Shown: positions 24,116 through 32,157, counted from the stretch's first letter. The stretch: 36,876 nucleotides of DNA from Erysipelotrichaceae bacterium (GCA_017560205.1 JAFYOL010000204.1:1-36876), one strand, 5' to 3'. The notes: a model not told the origin generated them from the sequence alone. Numbers and translations are program-made.

Positions 24116-25025
24116 TATTTTAAGCTCTTTCTTTAGTGCATCCTTCCTGTTCATCGTCATTCGTGTCGGTGTTCCTCTGTTGTATGCATCTATGTCTGCT
24201 TATGTGGCTGATATTTCTGGTATTCCTAACATCGCGGTTGAAGGTATCATGATCTTCGGGGCATTGTTTGGGGTTTATATCAGTGCTATTTCTGGAAGTG
24301 CTTGGATTGGACTTCTGGGTGTTATCGTTGTTGGTATTGTGATGGGTCTTGTCATGGCATTCTTCACAATGAAGATGAAGGCAAGTCCAATCATGATTGG
24401 TATCGCGTTGAACTTGTTTGCGACAGACTTCTCAGTTTGGCTGCTTCTGATCTGGACAGGTACAAAGGGAACTACAGCTTCTCTGCCTTCCAAGGTTCTT
24501 CCTAAATGGGATATACCAGTGATCAAAGACATTCCATTTATTGGTGAAGTTCTCTCTGGTCATTACTTCCTGACTTATGTATGTATCGCGTTGGCAATTC
24601 TGATTGCGATTCTGGTTTACAAGACACCATTTGGTCTGCGTATGAAGGCTTGTGGTCTTGATGAACATGCTGCTGAATCAGTAGGTATCAAGGTAAATCA
24701 GGTTCGTCTGATTGCGATTATCATGTCAGGTATTCTGGCTGCTCTGGGTGGTGCGTATTTGTCAATGGGATACATGTCGATCTTCTCAAGCAACATGACA
24801 GCTTCTCGTGGCTGGACAGGTATTGCGGCCAATGCAGTAGGTGGAGGAAACTTCCTGATTGTCGTACTGACAACATTCGTCTTCTCTATCGCACAGGGTG
24901 TTGTAAATAAACTGGCTCTGACTGAACTTCCATCTGACTTAGTCAACATCATTCCATATGTCTGCGTATTGCTGGCAATGGTCATGTTGTCAATTCAGAA
25001 GATGAGAAAACAGAAAGTAAAATAA
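24108..25025 (+). CDS. Nucleoside ABC importer, permease 2 (NupQ-like)
   Basis: A 305-residue membrane protein with about eight to nine helices, the second permease of the importer. It has the family opening TLRVGVPLLYAS-like segment (VIRVGVPLLYASMSAYV), GIPNIAVEGIMIFGALFG, the coupling loop TPFGLRMKACGLDEHAAESVGI with VNQVRLIAII, and GWTGIAANAVGGG near the end. Length matches NupQ-type proteins. RBS AAGGAGGAA lies inside the end of permease 1. A terminator follows directly, closing the operon. Confidence 0.93.
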   Translation: MDNILSSFFSASFLFIVIRVGVPLLYASMSAYVADISGIPNIAVEGIMIFGALFGVYISAISGSAWIGLLGVIVVGIVMGLVMAFFTMKMKASPIMIGIALNLFATDFSVWLLLIWTGTKGTTASLPSKVLPKWDIPVIKDIPFIGEVLSGHYFLTYVCIALAILIAILVYKTPFGLRMKACGLDEHAAESVGIKVNQVRLIAIIMSGILAALGGAYLSMGYMSIFSSNMTASRGWTGIAANAVGGGNFLIVVLTTFVFSIAQGVVNKLALTELPSDLVNIIPYVCVLLAMVMLSIQKMRKQKVK

Positions 25026-25027
25026 GA

Positions 25028-25054
25028 AAATTAGGCGACTTCGGTCGCCTTTTC
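25028..25054 (+). terminator. Terminator of the nucleoside importer operon
   Basis: AGGCGAC (25033-25039), UUCG tetraloop, GTCGCCT (25044-25050), then TTTC, with A-rich sequence before it. Confidence 0.9.
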
Positions 25055-25104
25055 ATTTGGTGGATATGCTAAAATAATGAAGTAATATTCAGGGAGATGT
25101 GCGT

Positions 25105-26376
25105 ATGAAACAAACTGTAATCAAAGTGCTGGATCAGATGGCTGATAAGACCATTGAGCTTGGAAGAAAACTGTTTAAAACACCAGAATTAGGATTTAAA
25201 GAGTTCAAGACCAAAGAAATACTGATGAAAGAATTGAGTGATGCAGGATTTAAGGTTGAACGTGAGTTTGCACGTACTGGATTTTCTGTTTCTATGGGAT
25301 CAGGACATCCGCATATTGGTCTGATTGCAGAACTGGATGCCATTCCAACATTGGGTCATCCTCATGCTAATCTGAATGATCAAAGTGCTGCACATACCTG
25401 TGCACACAGTACACAATGTGCCATCATGACCAGTGTCATAAAAGCTTTAAAAGAAGTGAACGTAACTGAACTTCCAGGTAAAGTGACTCTGTTTTTTACG
25501 CCTGCTGAAGAATTTACAGATATGGCATTCCGTCATGAACTGATTACCAAAGGTGAAATCCAATATCCTGCAGGTAAGATTCAGATGCTTTATGAAGGAA
25601 TCTTTGATGATGTGGATTTGTGTCTGCATCTGCATGCGATGGGCAATGATCAATACCGTTTTGCCAGTGACTCTCATCTTGCGGGGTTTATCTACAAGAA
25701 GTTTACGTTTGTGGGCAAGGCTTCACATGCAGCTGTTCTGCCTCATCTGGGTGTTAATGCGCTCAATGCCTTCACTTTGTTTCAAAGTGCTGCAGGCATG
25801 CTGAGAGAAACATTTGTGGATGAAGATAAGAATCGTTTCCATGGTATTGTGACTGAAGGCGGTCAGACTGTGAATTCAATTCCTGAACGTGTTGTTTATG
25901 AAGGTTATGTACGTTCATTCAACACAGAAAATATGAAGGCATTAAGTGATAAACTGACCAATGCAGCTCAGCATTGTGCACAGGCATTAGGTGCAGAATG
26001 CATCGTAGAAGATACACCAGGCTATCTTCCATTTAAACCATGTCATGAACTTTCTTTGATTGTCGAAGAAAATATGCTTCATTTCTGCAGTCCTGATCAG
26101 ATTCTGCATGATGAAAAGAGTGTTGCGGCAGGCGATATTGGCGATTTAGGTGTATTTGTACCAACCATTCAGTTTGGTTACGGTGGTGTAGGTGGTGTGA
26201 TTCATGGTAAAAATATGTTTATTGAAGATGAACAGCGTCTGTACATTGAATCAGCTAAGGTAACCGCAATGACTGTCATTGATCTGATGAGTCATCCAGA
26301 TAAAGTAAAACGTGTTGTAGACAGCTTTAAACCTGCTATGACAAAAGAAGAATATTTTGAATATTTAAATCGATAA
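25105..26376 (+). CDS. M20-family amidohydrolase (M20D-like)
   Basis: A 423-residue zinc/manganese-dependent amidohydrolase of peptidase family M20, D-type. Metal-ligand regions are visible: LIAELDAI (Asp78 region), AHTCAHSTQ (His97, Cys99, His101), FFTPAEEF (general base Glu and metal Glu), LHLHAMG and the C-terminal GGVIHGKN. The dimerisation domain starts near FTFVGKASHAAVLPHLGVNA. Members cleave N-acyl amino acids, aminobenzoyl-glutamate or short peptides; the substrate is not determinable. No signal peptide. The ATG at 25105 is chosen because GGGAG lies 8 nt upstream; a GTG at 25099 would fall too close to it. The stop lies in the terminator hairpin, so it is monocistronic. Confidence 0.92.
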   Translation: MKQTVIKVLDQMADKTIELGRKLFKTPELGFKEFKTKEILMKELSDAGFKVEREFARTGFSVSMGSGHPHIGLIAELDAIPTLGHPHANLNDQSAAHTCAHSTQCAIMTSVIKALKEVNVTELPGKVTLFFTPAEEFTDMAFRHELITKGEIQYPAGKIQMLYEGIFDDVDLCLHLHAMGNDQYRFASDSHLAGFIYKKFTFVGKASHAAVLPHLGVNALNAFTLFQSAAGMLRETFVDEDKNRFHGIVTEGGQTVNSIPERVVYEGYVRSFNTENMKALSDKLTNAAQHCAQALGAECIVEDTPGYLPFKPCHELSLIVEENMLHFCSPDQILHDEKSVAAGDIGDLGVFVPTIQFGYGGVGGVIHGKNMFIEDEQRLYIESAKVTAMTVIDLMSHPDKVKRVVDSFKPAMTKEEYFEYLNR

Positions 26377-26400
26377 ACGGTGAGAAATCACCGTTTATTT
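26373..26400 (+). terminator. Terminator overlapping the M20 stop codon
   Basis: ATAAACGGTGA (26373-26383), GAAA loop, TCACCGTTTAT (26388-26398), then TTC. Perfect 11-bp stem whose left arm includes the TAA stop. Confidence 0.85.
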
Positions 26401-26481
26401 CATGAAAAGATGAAATTTTAATCACTTTACTATGCTTTTTCAGTGAATATGATATGATGTGCATAGAAGGAGATGATGGTT

Positions 26482-27201
26482 ATGAAGAAATATTTTGTGG
26501 TTTTATTATGTGGTTTGATGCTTTGTGGATGTGGTAAAAAAGATCAGAATGATTCTGTCCCACCAACTCCAACACCTGATGTTGTGGTAAAGGATGAAAA
26601 TCCTGTATTGAACTTAGGTGAGAGACTTCCGGATTCTGTAAAGGAAATTACACTTCGTATTGAGACAACAGTGGATACAATTACGATTGAATTCAAGGAT
26701 GAAGAGATTGATGCGTTCATGAATCATCTGAAACAGATGAAGGTTTATGAGAAGTTTGATGAAGTATCAGGATCAGGTGCTTTATCATATCGCATTACGT
26801 ATACAGATGATCAGGACAATCGTCATGAGATCACTGAACAGGGCAATGTGCTTCGTTTAGCTGATGGGAAAAAGACGGGTCCTGAAGGTTCAATTGGTCT
26901 GATTCATCAGTATGTCATGAATATGGATTGGGTGATTGAAATTTCAGATTATGAAATGTTGACTCCTGTTCGTATTGAAACTGAAGACTATGTTGTGACA
27001 TGTCCTAAGGGTGAAACATCGATTTATGATCTGGCTTATCTGAAATCTGTAGGATTTGATCCATTTGAATCAGGATTTACAGTTGTCGTGGATGGAACTG
27101 ATATGGTGTTGACTGAAATGCCGACAGAAGGTGACTACCTGCTGATTTTAACAATAGATAATGCATCTTATCAGTTGAAAGTAACAAGTTCAGTTAAATA
27201 A
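26482..27201 (+). CDS. Secreted lipoprotein of unknown function
   Basis: A 239-residue protein with a clear lipoprotein signal: MKKYFVVLLCGLMLCGC, lipobox LCGC with the modified Cys at residue 17. A Pro/Thr-rich spacer (PPTPTPDVVV) follows, then a soluble domain with alternating beta-strand pattern (ITLRIETTVDTITIEF, ALSYRITYTDDQDN, YLLILTIDNASYQLKV) resembling small extracellular beta-sandwich or YcdB/DUF-like domains; no family is recognised. The start is the third in-frame ATG at 26482, which is 9 nt after AAGGAG; the two earlier ATGs at 26473 and 26476 lie on top of the RBS. It stands alone between terminators, with a possible promoter (TATGAT near 26449). It is anchored to the outer face of the membrane. 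Confidence 0.8.
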   Translation: MKKYFVVLLCGLMLCGCGKKDQNDSVPPTPTPDVVVKDENPVLNLGERLPDSVKEITLRIETTVDTITIEFKDEEIDAFMNHLKQMKVYEKFDEVSGSGALSYRITYTDDQDNRHEITEQGNVLRLADGKKTGPEGSIGLIHQYVMNMDWVIEISDYEMLTPVRIETEDYVVTCPKGETSIYDLAYLKSVGFDPFESGFTVVVDGTDMVLTEMPTEGDYLLILTIDNASYQLKVTSSVK

Positions 27202-27213
27202 AAAACATAAATG

Positions 27214-27257
27214 AAAGGTATGACTTTCTATCTTCTATAGGAGTCATATCTTTTTAT
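27214..27257 (+). terminator. Terminator of the lipoprotein gene
   Basis: AAAGGTATGAC (27214-27224) pairs with GTCATATCTTT (27243-27253, one G-U pair), with an inner CTAT/ATAG pairing, then TTATTT. Confidence 0.75.
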
Positions 27258-27300
27258 TTAGCTCTTTATTCTGATTGGAAGTGCTTAAAATTACAGGTTA

Positions 27301-27309
27301 TGATATAAT
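27301..27309 (+). promoter_or_regulatory. Extended -10 promoter of the toroid-like gene
   Basis: TGA followed by TATAAT (27304-27309) stands 30 nt before the ATG at 27340; the -35 position is poorly matched. Confidence 0.55.
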
Positions 27310-27339
27310 TTTTACAGAATTAAAGAGAGGATTTCTACG

Positions 27340-28377
27340 ATGAAGTTAAATATTCAACCCTTGATTGACCATGCAATGGAAATAATTTCAACACATAAAG
27401 TGACAGAGCAGCCAGGTGCTTATGCAAGATGGATTTGGCAGAATGAAGCGAATACACGTCGATTGGGCATCAATGAATATGGGTGTGCTGATGCAGCTAA
27501 TATCTTATATATGACGGGTCATTTTCCAAGTGAGGAGGATGAACGATCAGGATGGATTAAAACACTGCGTTCGTTCCAGAATGCTGAAACAGGATTGTTT
27601 TATGAAGAGACACACCATCCATTTCATACAACAGCTCATGTGATTGCAGCATTAGAGCTGTTTGATAAAAAAGCATTGACTCCGCTTTATGGAATGAAAC
27701 ATTGTCTGACCAAAGAGGGATTATATCACCTGCTGGATAATCTGGACTGGGATGAAAATCCATGGACGGCATCACATGAAGGTGCAGGTGTGTATGCAGC
27801 ACTCGTGTTAAATAAAGAAGCTGATTCCCAATGGCAGAAATGGTATTTTGACTGGTTGTATGAAGAAATGGATCCTAAAACAGGATTCTGGAAAAAGGAA
27901 TCAGTACGTCCGATTATGAATGGGGATTCATTTTCAGGTGTGCGTAAAGAACCTTCTGTTTTTCCATATTTAGCTGGAAGCTTCCATTACCTGTTCAATC
28001 ATGAATATGCTCATATGCCGATTCGTTATCCTGAAAAAATGATTGATACTTGTCTGGATATTTACTACAACAAACGTTGGGAAAGACTTGGGCGTGCAAT
28101 TTCATTTGCCGAAATTGACTGGACATACTGTATCACACGATCAGTTCGTCAATGTCATTATCGTTTTGACGAATGCAAACAGACTGTACGTGAGTTTGCG
28201 AAAGACTATATTGAATGGCTGTTGTCTTTGGACTACAAAACACATGATGGACTTAATGATATGCATACGTTGTTTGGGTGCATTTGTGCCTTGGCTGAGC
28301 TGCAGGCCTTTTTACCAGGAGAAATCCTCAGTGATGTGCCTTTGAAACTGGTTTTAGACCGTAGACCTTTCATTTAA
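27340..28377 (+). CDS. Uncharacterised protein with alpha/alpha-toroid-like helical repeats
   Basis: A 345-residue cytoplasmic protein that I do not assign to a named family. It has repeated units of the type found in alpha/alpha-toroid enzymes such as terpene cyclases, prenyltransferases and some glycosidases: LRSFQNAETGLFYEETHHPF and EEMDPKTGFWKKESV both fit the Q/D-x-x-x-G-x-(F/W) turn of such repeats, and pairs of amphipathic helices (THVIAAL-like, GAGVYAALVLN, MHTLFGCICALAELQ) run through the chain. It is rich in Trp, Tyr and His. The canonical DxDD or DDxxD catalytic motifs of terpene cyclases are not seen. The RBS AGAGAGG lies 9 nt before the ATG. It is monocistronic and ends at a bidirectional terminator, so context gives no hint. 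Confidence 0.7.
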   Translation: MKLNIQPLIDHAMEIISTHKVTEQPGAYARWIWQNEANTRRLGINEYGCADAANILYMTGHFPSEEDERSGWIKTLRSFQNAETGLFYEETHHPFHTTAHVIAALELFDKKALTPLYGMKHCLTKEGLYHLLDNLDWDENPWTASHEGAGVYAALVLNKEADSQWQKWYFDWLYEEMDPKTGFWKKESVRPIMNGDSFSGVRKEPSVFPYLAGSFHYLFNHEYAHMPIRYPEKMIDTCLDIYYNKRWERLGRAISFAEIDWTYCITRSVRQCHYRFDECKQTVREFAKDYIEWLLSLDYKTHDGLNDMHTLFGCICALAELQAFLPGEILSDVPLKLVLDRRPFI

Positions 28378-28393
28378 ACAAATGAATAAAAAT

Positions 28394-28440
28394 AAAAGGT
28401 ATGTACTCTTTAATATAATAGGGGTACATACCTTTTCATT
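28394..28440. terminator. Bidirectional terminator between convergent genes
   Basis: AAAAGGTATGTAC (28394-28406) and GTACATACCTTTT (28424-28436) form a perfect 13-bp stem, with T-rich tails on both strands. It stops the toroid-like gene and the leftward DJ-1 operon. Confidence 0.85.
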
Positions 28441-28455
28441 TTTAAAAGTTGGAAT

Positions 28456-28998
28456 TTAATATTGAATCGTTTTTACGACTTGATCTGCAGTTTCTTGATT
28501 GATCAGGGACGTAATGATTGCGTGAGCGAACTCAACTGCAGCGCCCAATCCTTTGGCAGTAATGACATTGCCATCTGTGACTGCTTTCTGATTGAGAACT
28601 TCTGCACCATGCAGCTGATCTTCAAATCCTGGGAAGCAGGTTGCCTTCTTGCCCTGAAGCAGCTGAAGTTCACCTAATACAGATGGAGCTGCACAAATTG
28701 CGGCAACCAGTCTGTTCTGATTGAAGTGTTCCGCCACAAGTTCATTGACTTCCTTGGATTCCATCAGATACTTGGTGCCAGGCATGCCTCCAGGCAGGAC
28801 AACACAATCAAACAGTTCATTCAGTTCATTGAGCTTTTTATCAGCTTTAACTGTGATGTTGTGGGAACCTGTCACTTCATCTGTGTTGTGAATTGAATAC
28901 ATAGTCGTATCCAGTTGTGCTCTGCGAAGCAGATCAACCGTCATTAAGGCTTCACATTCTTCAAAACCTGGTGCTAAAAATACAGCGACTTTTTTCAT
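28456..28998 (-). CDS. DJ-1/PfpI-family protein
   Basis: A 180-residue member of the DJ-1/PfpI superfamily, DJ-1-like clade. The conserved acidic residue lies in LAPGFEECEAL (Glu14), and the reactive cysteine is Cys102 in the nucleophile elbow AAICAAPSVLG; VVLPGGMPGT and the VITAKGLGAAVEFA segment are also typical. Proposed activities in the family include protection against glyoxal and oxidative damage and chaperone-like roles; the specific role here is unknown. It is the last gene of a three-gene minus-strand operon, beginning 1 nt after the CYTH stop, with GAAAGAAGG as RBS. Confidence 0.92.
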   Translation of the reverse strand: MKKVAVFLAPGFEECEALMTVDLLRRAQLDTTMYSIHNTDEVTGSHNITVKADKKLNELNELFDCVVLPGGMPGTKYLMESKEVNELVAEHFNQNRLVAAICAAPSVLGELQLLQGKKATCFPGFEDQLHGAEVLNQKAVTDGNVITAKGLGAAVEFAHAIITSLINQETADQVVKTIQY

Positions 28999-28999
28999 G

Positions 29000-29560
29000 T
29001 TAGTGACCTTCTTTCATTTTTAATAAACAGCGTGTGCGTTTAGGCTTCGCTTGTTGATAAGTAATGTTGTATCGTTGCAAAAGTTCATCAAATTCTCTCT
29101 GAGCTTCAGATTGATGCTCAACATCAATTTCAAACTCAATTTCGTAGTCCTTGATGCCACAGTATTCATTTTCATCCAGACACAGTTCACCATAATTCAA
29201 ATGAATGCTTCTGCGTACTGTATGAAGTGATCCCATGATGACAAATGGTCCTGTGATATGAAACTGATTGAACAGTTTGACAAGTTCAGGGTGATTGAGT
29301 GCTTCTGTTGAGTTTTCACTTAAATAGAGTTCATATTCCTGATGTCCTTGTGCTGCCTTCTGTTTCATTGTGAACAGGTGTTTGTCATTCAGATATCGAA
29401 TGCGCATCGCAAGGCCCATTTCTCTCATGTTGCATGACGTGGACTCATAATATGTGTTGGTTTGATCATGGACTTCAGCATCAGGATAATCCTGAATCAT
29501 GTTCTGGAATACATCTTCTGTAATCAGTGTCTTGAATTCAATTTCATGATTAATATACAT
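29000..29560 (-). CDS. CYTH-domain protein (triphosphate tunnel metalloenzyme fold)
   Basis: A 186-residue CYTH protein. The N-terminal EIEFK (Glu6, Glu8, Lys10) is the ExExK signature of triphosphate tunnel metalloenzymes. Further tunnel residues appear in LAMRIRYL and LFTMKQK, with GELCLDENEY, YEIEFEID and the C-terminal KPKRTRCL. It matches the YjbK-like Firmicute subgroup. Known members hydrolyse inorganic triphosphate, thiamine triphosphate or long polyphosphate, or make cAMP; which applies here is not clear. No CHAD domain follows. It lies between GNAT (9-nt gap) and DJ-1 (1-nt gap) genes in one operon. In other Firmicutes yjbK sits near RelA/GTP-kinase genes, which is not the case here. 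Confidence 0.88.
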   Translation of the reverse strand: MYINHEIEFKTLITEDVFQNMIQDYPDAEVHDQTNTYYESTSCNMREMGLAMRIRYLNDKHLFTMKQKAAQGHQEYELYLSENSTEALNHPELVKLFNQFHITGPFVIMGSLHTVRRSIHLNYGELCLDENEYCGIKDYEIEFEIDVEHQSEAQREFDELLQRYNITYQQAKPKRTRCLLKMKEGH

Positions 29561-29569
29561 GATGTCACC

Positions 29570-29992
29570 TTAGATTTCCTTTTCCATGGAGACATGAAGA
29601 ATATTGGCTTCTTCATAGATGTCACTGACTTCATGGAAGCCGCAGTTCAGATAGAATTCTCTTGCGGTTAATTGTGCATGAACTGCAATTTTTCCTTTTT
29701 CTTTAACGACAGGCAGTGTTTCCACAAAGTTCATCATGGCTTTGCCGACTTTCATTCTGCGATAAGGTTTCAATACGGCAACACGACCAACAGTAACACC
29801 GTCATCATTCATCAGGATTCTCAGACAGCCGACAGGTTCATTGTTCAGGGTAGCCAGGCAATGAATGGCAGTGTCATCTTTGACATCCATTTCAATTTCA
29901 GAGTCAACATTCTGTTCACGAATAAAGACTTCTGCACGTATACGGACAATCTGGAAAAAGTCAGATTGTGTTTGAGCAACTTTAATCTGCAT
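29570..29992 (-). CDS. GNAT-family N-acetyltransferase
   Basis: A 140-residue GCN5-related acetyltransferase, full family length. It has the R-x-E-V-F-I-x-E-Q-N-V start typical of ElaA/YjcF-like members (RAEVFIREQNVDSE), the acetyl-CoA-binding motif A VGRVAVLKPYRRMKVGKAMM, and a final HAQLTAREFYLNCGF block. The acceptor substrate is unknown. First gene of the GNAT-CYTH-DJ-1 operon on the minus strand. The RBS is GGAGGTATCTCT, 7 nt before the ATG, and a good sigma-A promoter stands upstream. Confidence 0.92.
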   Translation of the reverse strand: MQIKVAQTQSDFFQIVRIRAEVFIREQNVDSEIEMDVKDDTAIHCLATLNNEPVGCLRILMNDDGVTVGRVAVLKPYRRMKVGKAMMNFVETLPVVKEKGKIAVHAQLTAREFYLNCGFHEVSDIYEEANILHVSMEKEI

Positions 29993-30018
29993 AGAGATAC
30001 CTCCAAAAATCTACTTTC

Positions 30019-30047
30019 ATTATAGACGAAATCACAGTGAACTCCAA
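30019..30047 (-). promoter_or_regulatory. Sigma-A promoter of the GNAT-CYTH-DJ-1 operon
   Basis: On the minus strand TTGGAG (30047-30042), 17-nt spacer, TATAAT (30024-30019), about 27 nt before the GNAT ATG. Confidence 0.75.
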
Positions 30048-30115
30048 CAAAAGCCTTGATAAATGAGTTTTGAAGAGTGGATTTTTATGGTATCATAGAA
30101 AAAGAGGTGATGAGT

Positions 30116-31669
30116 ATGCGCAGATGGCATTCTCTGCTTGAAATCTTTTTATTTCCATTGAAACTTCTGTTTGTGGGAATTGTGTTTATTGCGTTAAGTT
30201 CTCTGGTTCTGAATACAAATACCAGTGTCTTTTTTACGATCAATGATTCAACACTTGTGATTGTGGCACATTTATTGAAGACTGTGGGTAATTTTATTGT
30301 GGTCAACTTTCCGTTCTTTGTGATGCTGAAGATGATGACAAGAAGAAATGGTCAGGGTGTTGGGATTGTATCTGGATTATTAGGGTATGTTGTATTTCTG
30401 GTAGTGACCATGTTTATGGCACCTCAGGACTTGGCTTCTGCAGCGTATGACAGCGTTTTAGGACTTTCATTGAATACGGCATCTATCAAGGGATTAAGTG
30501 GACTGACACAGTATCCGCTTCAGACAGGATTGGTTGGTGCTGTCAGTGTTGCGCTGGTTTCGCGTCTTGCCTATCAGCAGAGCCGTGGGAAGCTGCGTTA
30601 TGGTCTGTTTTCGTTCATTGACCGTGATACGTATGCACTGATTCTTTCAGGATTCTATTCACTGATTTTAGGTGTAGTGTTCTCGATTGGATGGCCAATT
30701 CTGATTGAAGGTCTGTATGGTATCTTCAAGTTTATTGCGTCTGATATTTCCAATCCGATTAATATGCTGGTGTATGGTGTGTTTGATCGTGTGCTGTCGA
30801 CATTGAATCTGGGTGGTATTATTCGTTATACATTCTGGTTCACTGAAATGGGTGGTACATGGCTGGATATGACAGGGACAAGCTATGCGGGTGATGTGGC
30901 TGTCTGGGTGGCTCAGGCTGCACGAAATCTGTATCCTTCAGGATTTGGACGTTTTATCACTCCGTACTATATTTTGAATCTGTTTGCGATTCCAGGGATG
31001 CTTCTGGCGTTGTATACAACATTTACAGATAAGATTGAGAAACGTCGTATTCGTATGCTGTTTCTGATTGCACTGCTGGTATCGATGTTGACAGGTGTGA
31101 TTCTGCCGCTTGAAATCATGCTGGCAGTGACTGCTCCGCTTCTGTTTGCGATGCATATTTTCGTAACTGGAATTATCTTTGGGGTATGTCAGGCTATGAA
31201 TCTGAATCTGGGATTTGCCTTTGCAGGGAAGACTGCAGCGGCAATGCCTGGTAATCTGTTTGATCTTCTGGTGTATGTGCGCAACATCAATGCATATCAG
31301 ACCATCATGGGAATCATGACTCTGGGTGCCATTTGTTTTGTGCTGTACTTTGTCATGACAAAAGTGTATTACTATTTCCTTGCGCTGGATTTGTTTAATA
31401 CAGGTCTGACTCGTAAGAAGATTGATGGTTTCTCTGTTGCGGTAGGCGGCATTGAAAACATCAAGATGGTGAACTCTTCGCCATTCCGTCTGTATGTACA
31501 GGTATATGATACAAATCTGATTGACTACAATCAGTTTAAGAATCTGGGGGCTTCTCGTATTCTGGAAACACGTGCAGGTTATGCGATTGACTTTGGTGCA
31601 GGAAGTACCATTTATCGTCGTGAATTGACAAAACGCATGAAAGAATGCAAGAGAAGACTGGAAAACTGA
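30116..31669 (+). CDS. PTS EIIC-like protein with degenerate EIIB domain lacking the phosphorylation cysteine
   Basis: A 517-residue relative of glucose/maltose-type PTS permeases. Residues 1-425 have about ten membrane helices in EIIC style. The normal EIIC signature GITEP is changed to GVILPLE in this protein. After a linker, about residues 440-510 align with EIIB: GGIENIKMVNSSPFRLYV matches the usual GGKENI...DACITRLRV, but the phosphorylated Cys is replaced by Ser455. The following strand (DTNLIDYNQFKNLGASRIL) is still well conserved. No EIIA domain or linked EIIA, HPr or sugar-metabolic gene is seen. It cannot work by the standard PTS route through this EIIB; a sensor role, facilitated transport, or phosphorylation by another EIIB are possibilities. 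The start is the ATG at 30116, 6 nt after GAGGTG; upstream in-frame starts are worse placed. Confidence 0.85.
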   Translation: MRRWHSLLEIFLFPLKLLFVGIVFIALSSLVLNTNTSVFFTINDSTLVIVAHLLKTVGNFIVVNFPFFVMLKMMTRRNGQGVGIVSGLLGYVVFLVVTMFMAPQDLASAAYDSVLGLSLNTASIKGLSGLTQYPLQTGLVGAVSVALVSRLAYQQSRGKLRYGLFSFIDRDTYALILSGFYSLILGVVFSIGWPILIEGLYGIFKFIASDISNPINMLVYGVFDRVLSTLNLGGIIRYTFWFTEMGGTWLDMTGTSYAGDVAVWVAQAARNLYPSGFGRFITPYYILNLFAIPGMLLALYTTFTDKIEKRRIRMLFLIALLVSMLTGVILPLEIMLAVTAPLLFAMHIFVTGIIFGVCQAMNLNLGFAFAGKTAAAMPGNLFDLLVYVRNINAYQTIMGIMTLGAICFVLYFVMTKVYYYFLALDLFNTGLTRKKIDGFSVAVGGIENIKMVNSSPFRLYVQVYDTNLIDYNQFKNLGASRILETRAGYAIDFGAGSTIYRRELTKRMKECKRRLEN

Positions 31670-32157
31670 TGAAACAGGTTCGTTTCTATAACGTCATCTT
31701 TCCCCTGTGGCTTTTGATCATGTTTCCGATTCCTGCGGTTGCGACATTGTTGTGTGTGCTGGGAAATGGATTGATTGATGCACTGGTGCTCTATTTTGGG
31801 GCGAAGCGTCAAAGTGTGACAATGGGAAAAATGACTTTTGTCAAAATATGGCTGAAAGTGTTTTTGACGGGCTGGACGATGGATTTTCTGGTGGCATTGG
31901 TGCTGTTGCTTGTTTCTATCGTTCTTCCTTATGAACTGGCTTACGCAATCCAATTTGATGCGTTCTCTCATTGGGGTGCCTTTGTGATTGTAACGTGCGC
32001 TGTTGTATTGACAGCTTATCTGATTTATGTGGTGAATCTGAAACTGAGTTTCAGGAAGCTTGATGTTTCAATTGAACAGAAAAAGAAAATGGCGCTGTAC
32101 CTGGCGTTGTGGACAGCACCATATCTGTTTTACTTACCGACAATCTGGTTTTATTAA
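31669..32157 (+). CDS. Small membrane protein of unknown function, coupled to the PTS-like gene
   Basis: A 162-residue protein with four predicted membrane helices (VIFPLWLLIMFPIPAVATLL, FLVALVLLLVSIVLP, FVIVTCAVVLTAYLIYVV and LYLALWTAPYLFYLPTIWF). No family recognised. The ATG overlaps the stop of the EIIC-EIIB-like gene (TGATG), so translation is probably coupled and the two proteins may form a complex. A further in-frame ATG at 31645 exists, but the overlap start fits better. A charged loop (RKLDVSIEQKKKM) precedes the last helix. A strong terminator closes the pair. Confidence 0.75.
   Translation: MKQVRFYNVIFPLWLLIMFPIPAVATLLCVLGNGLIDALVLYFGAKRQSVTMGKMTFVKIWLKVFLTGWTMDFLVALVLLLVSIVLPYELAYAIQFDAFSHWGAFVIVTCAVVLTAYLIYVVNLKLSFRKLDVSIEQKKKMALYLALWTAPYLFYLPTIWFY

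Noticed and set aside
26473-26481. Start of the lipoprotein at the first or second ATG
   Set aside because: Both lie on or within 3 nt of the AAGGAG ribosome-binding site; the third ATG at 26482 has correct spacing and gives a normal lipoprotein signal peptide.
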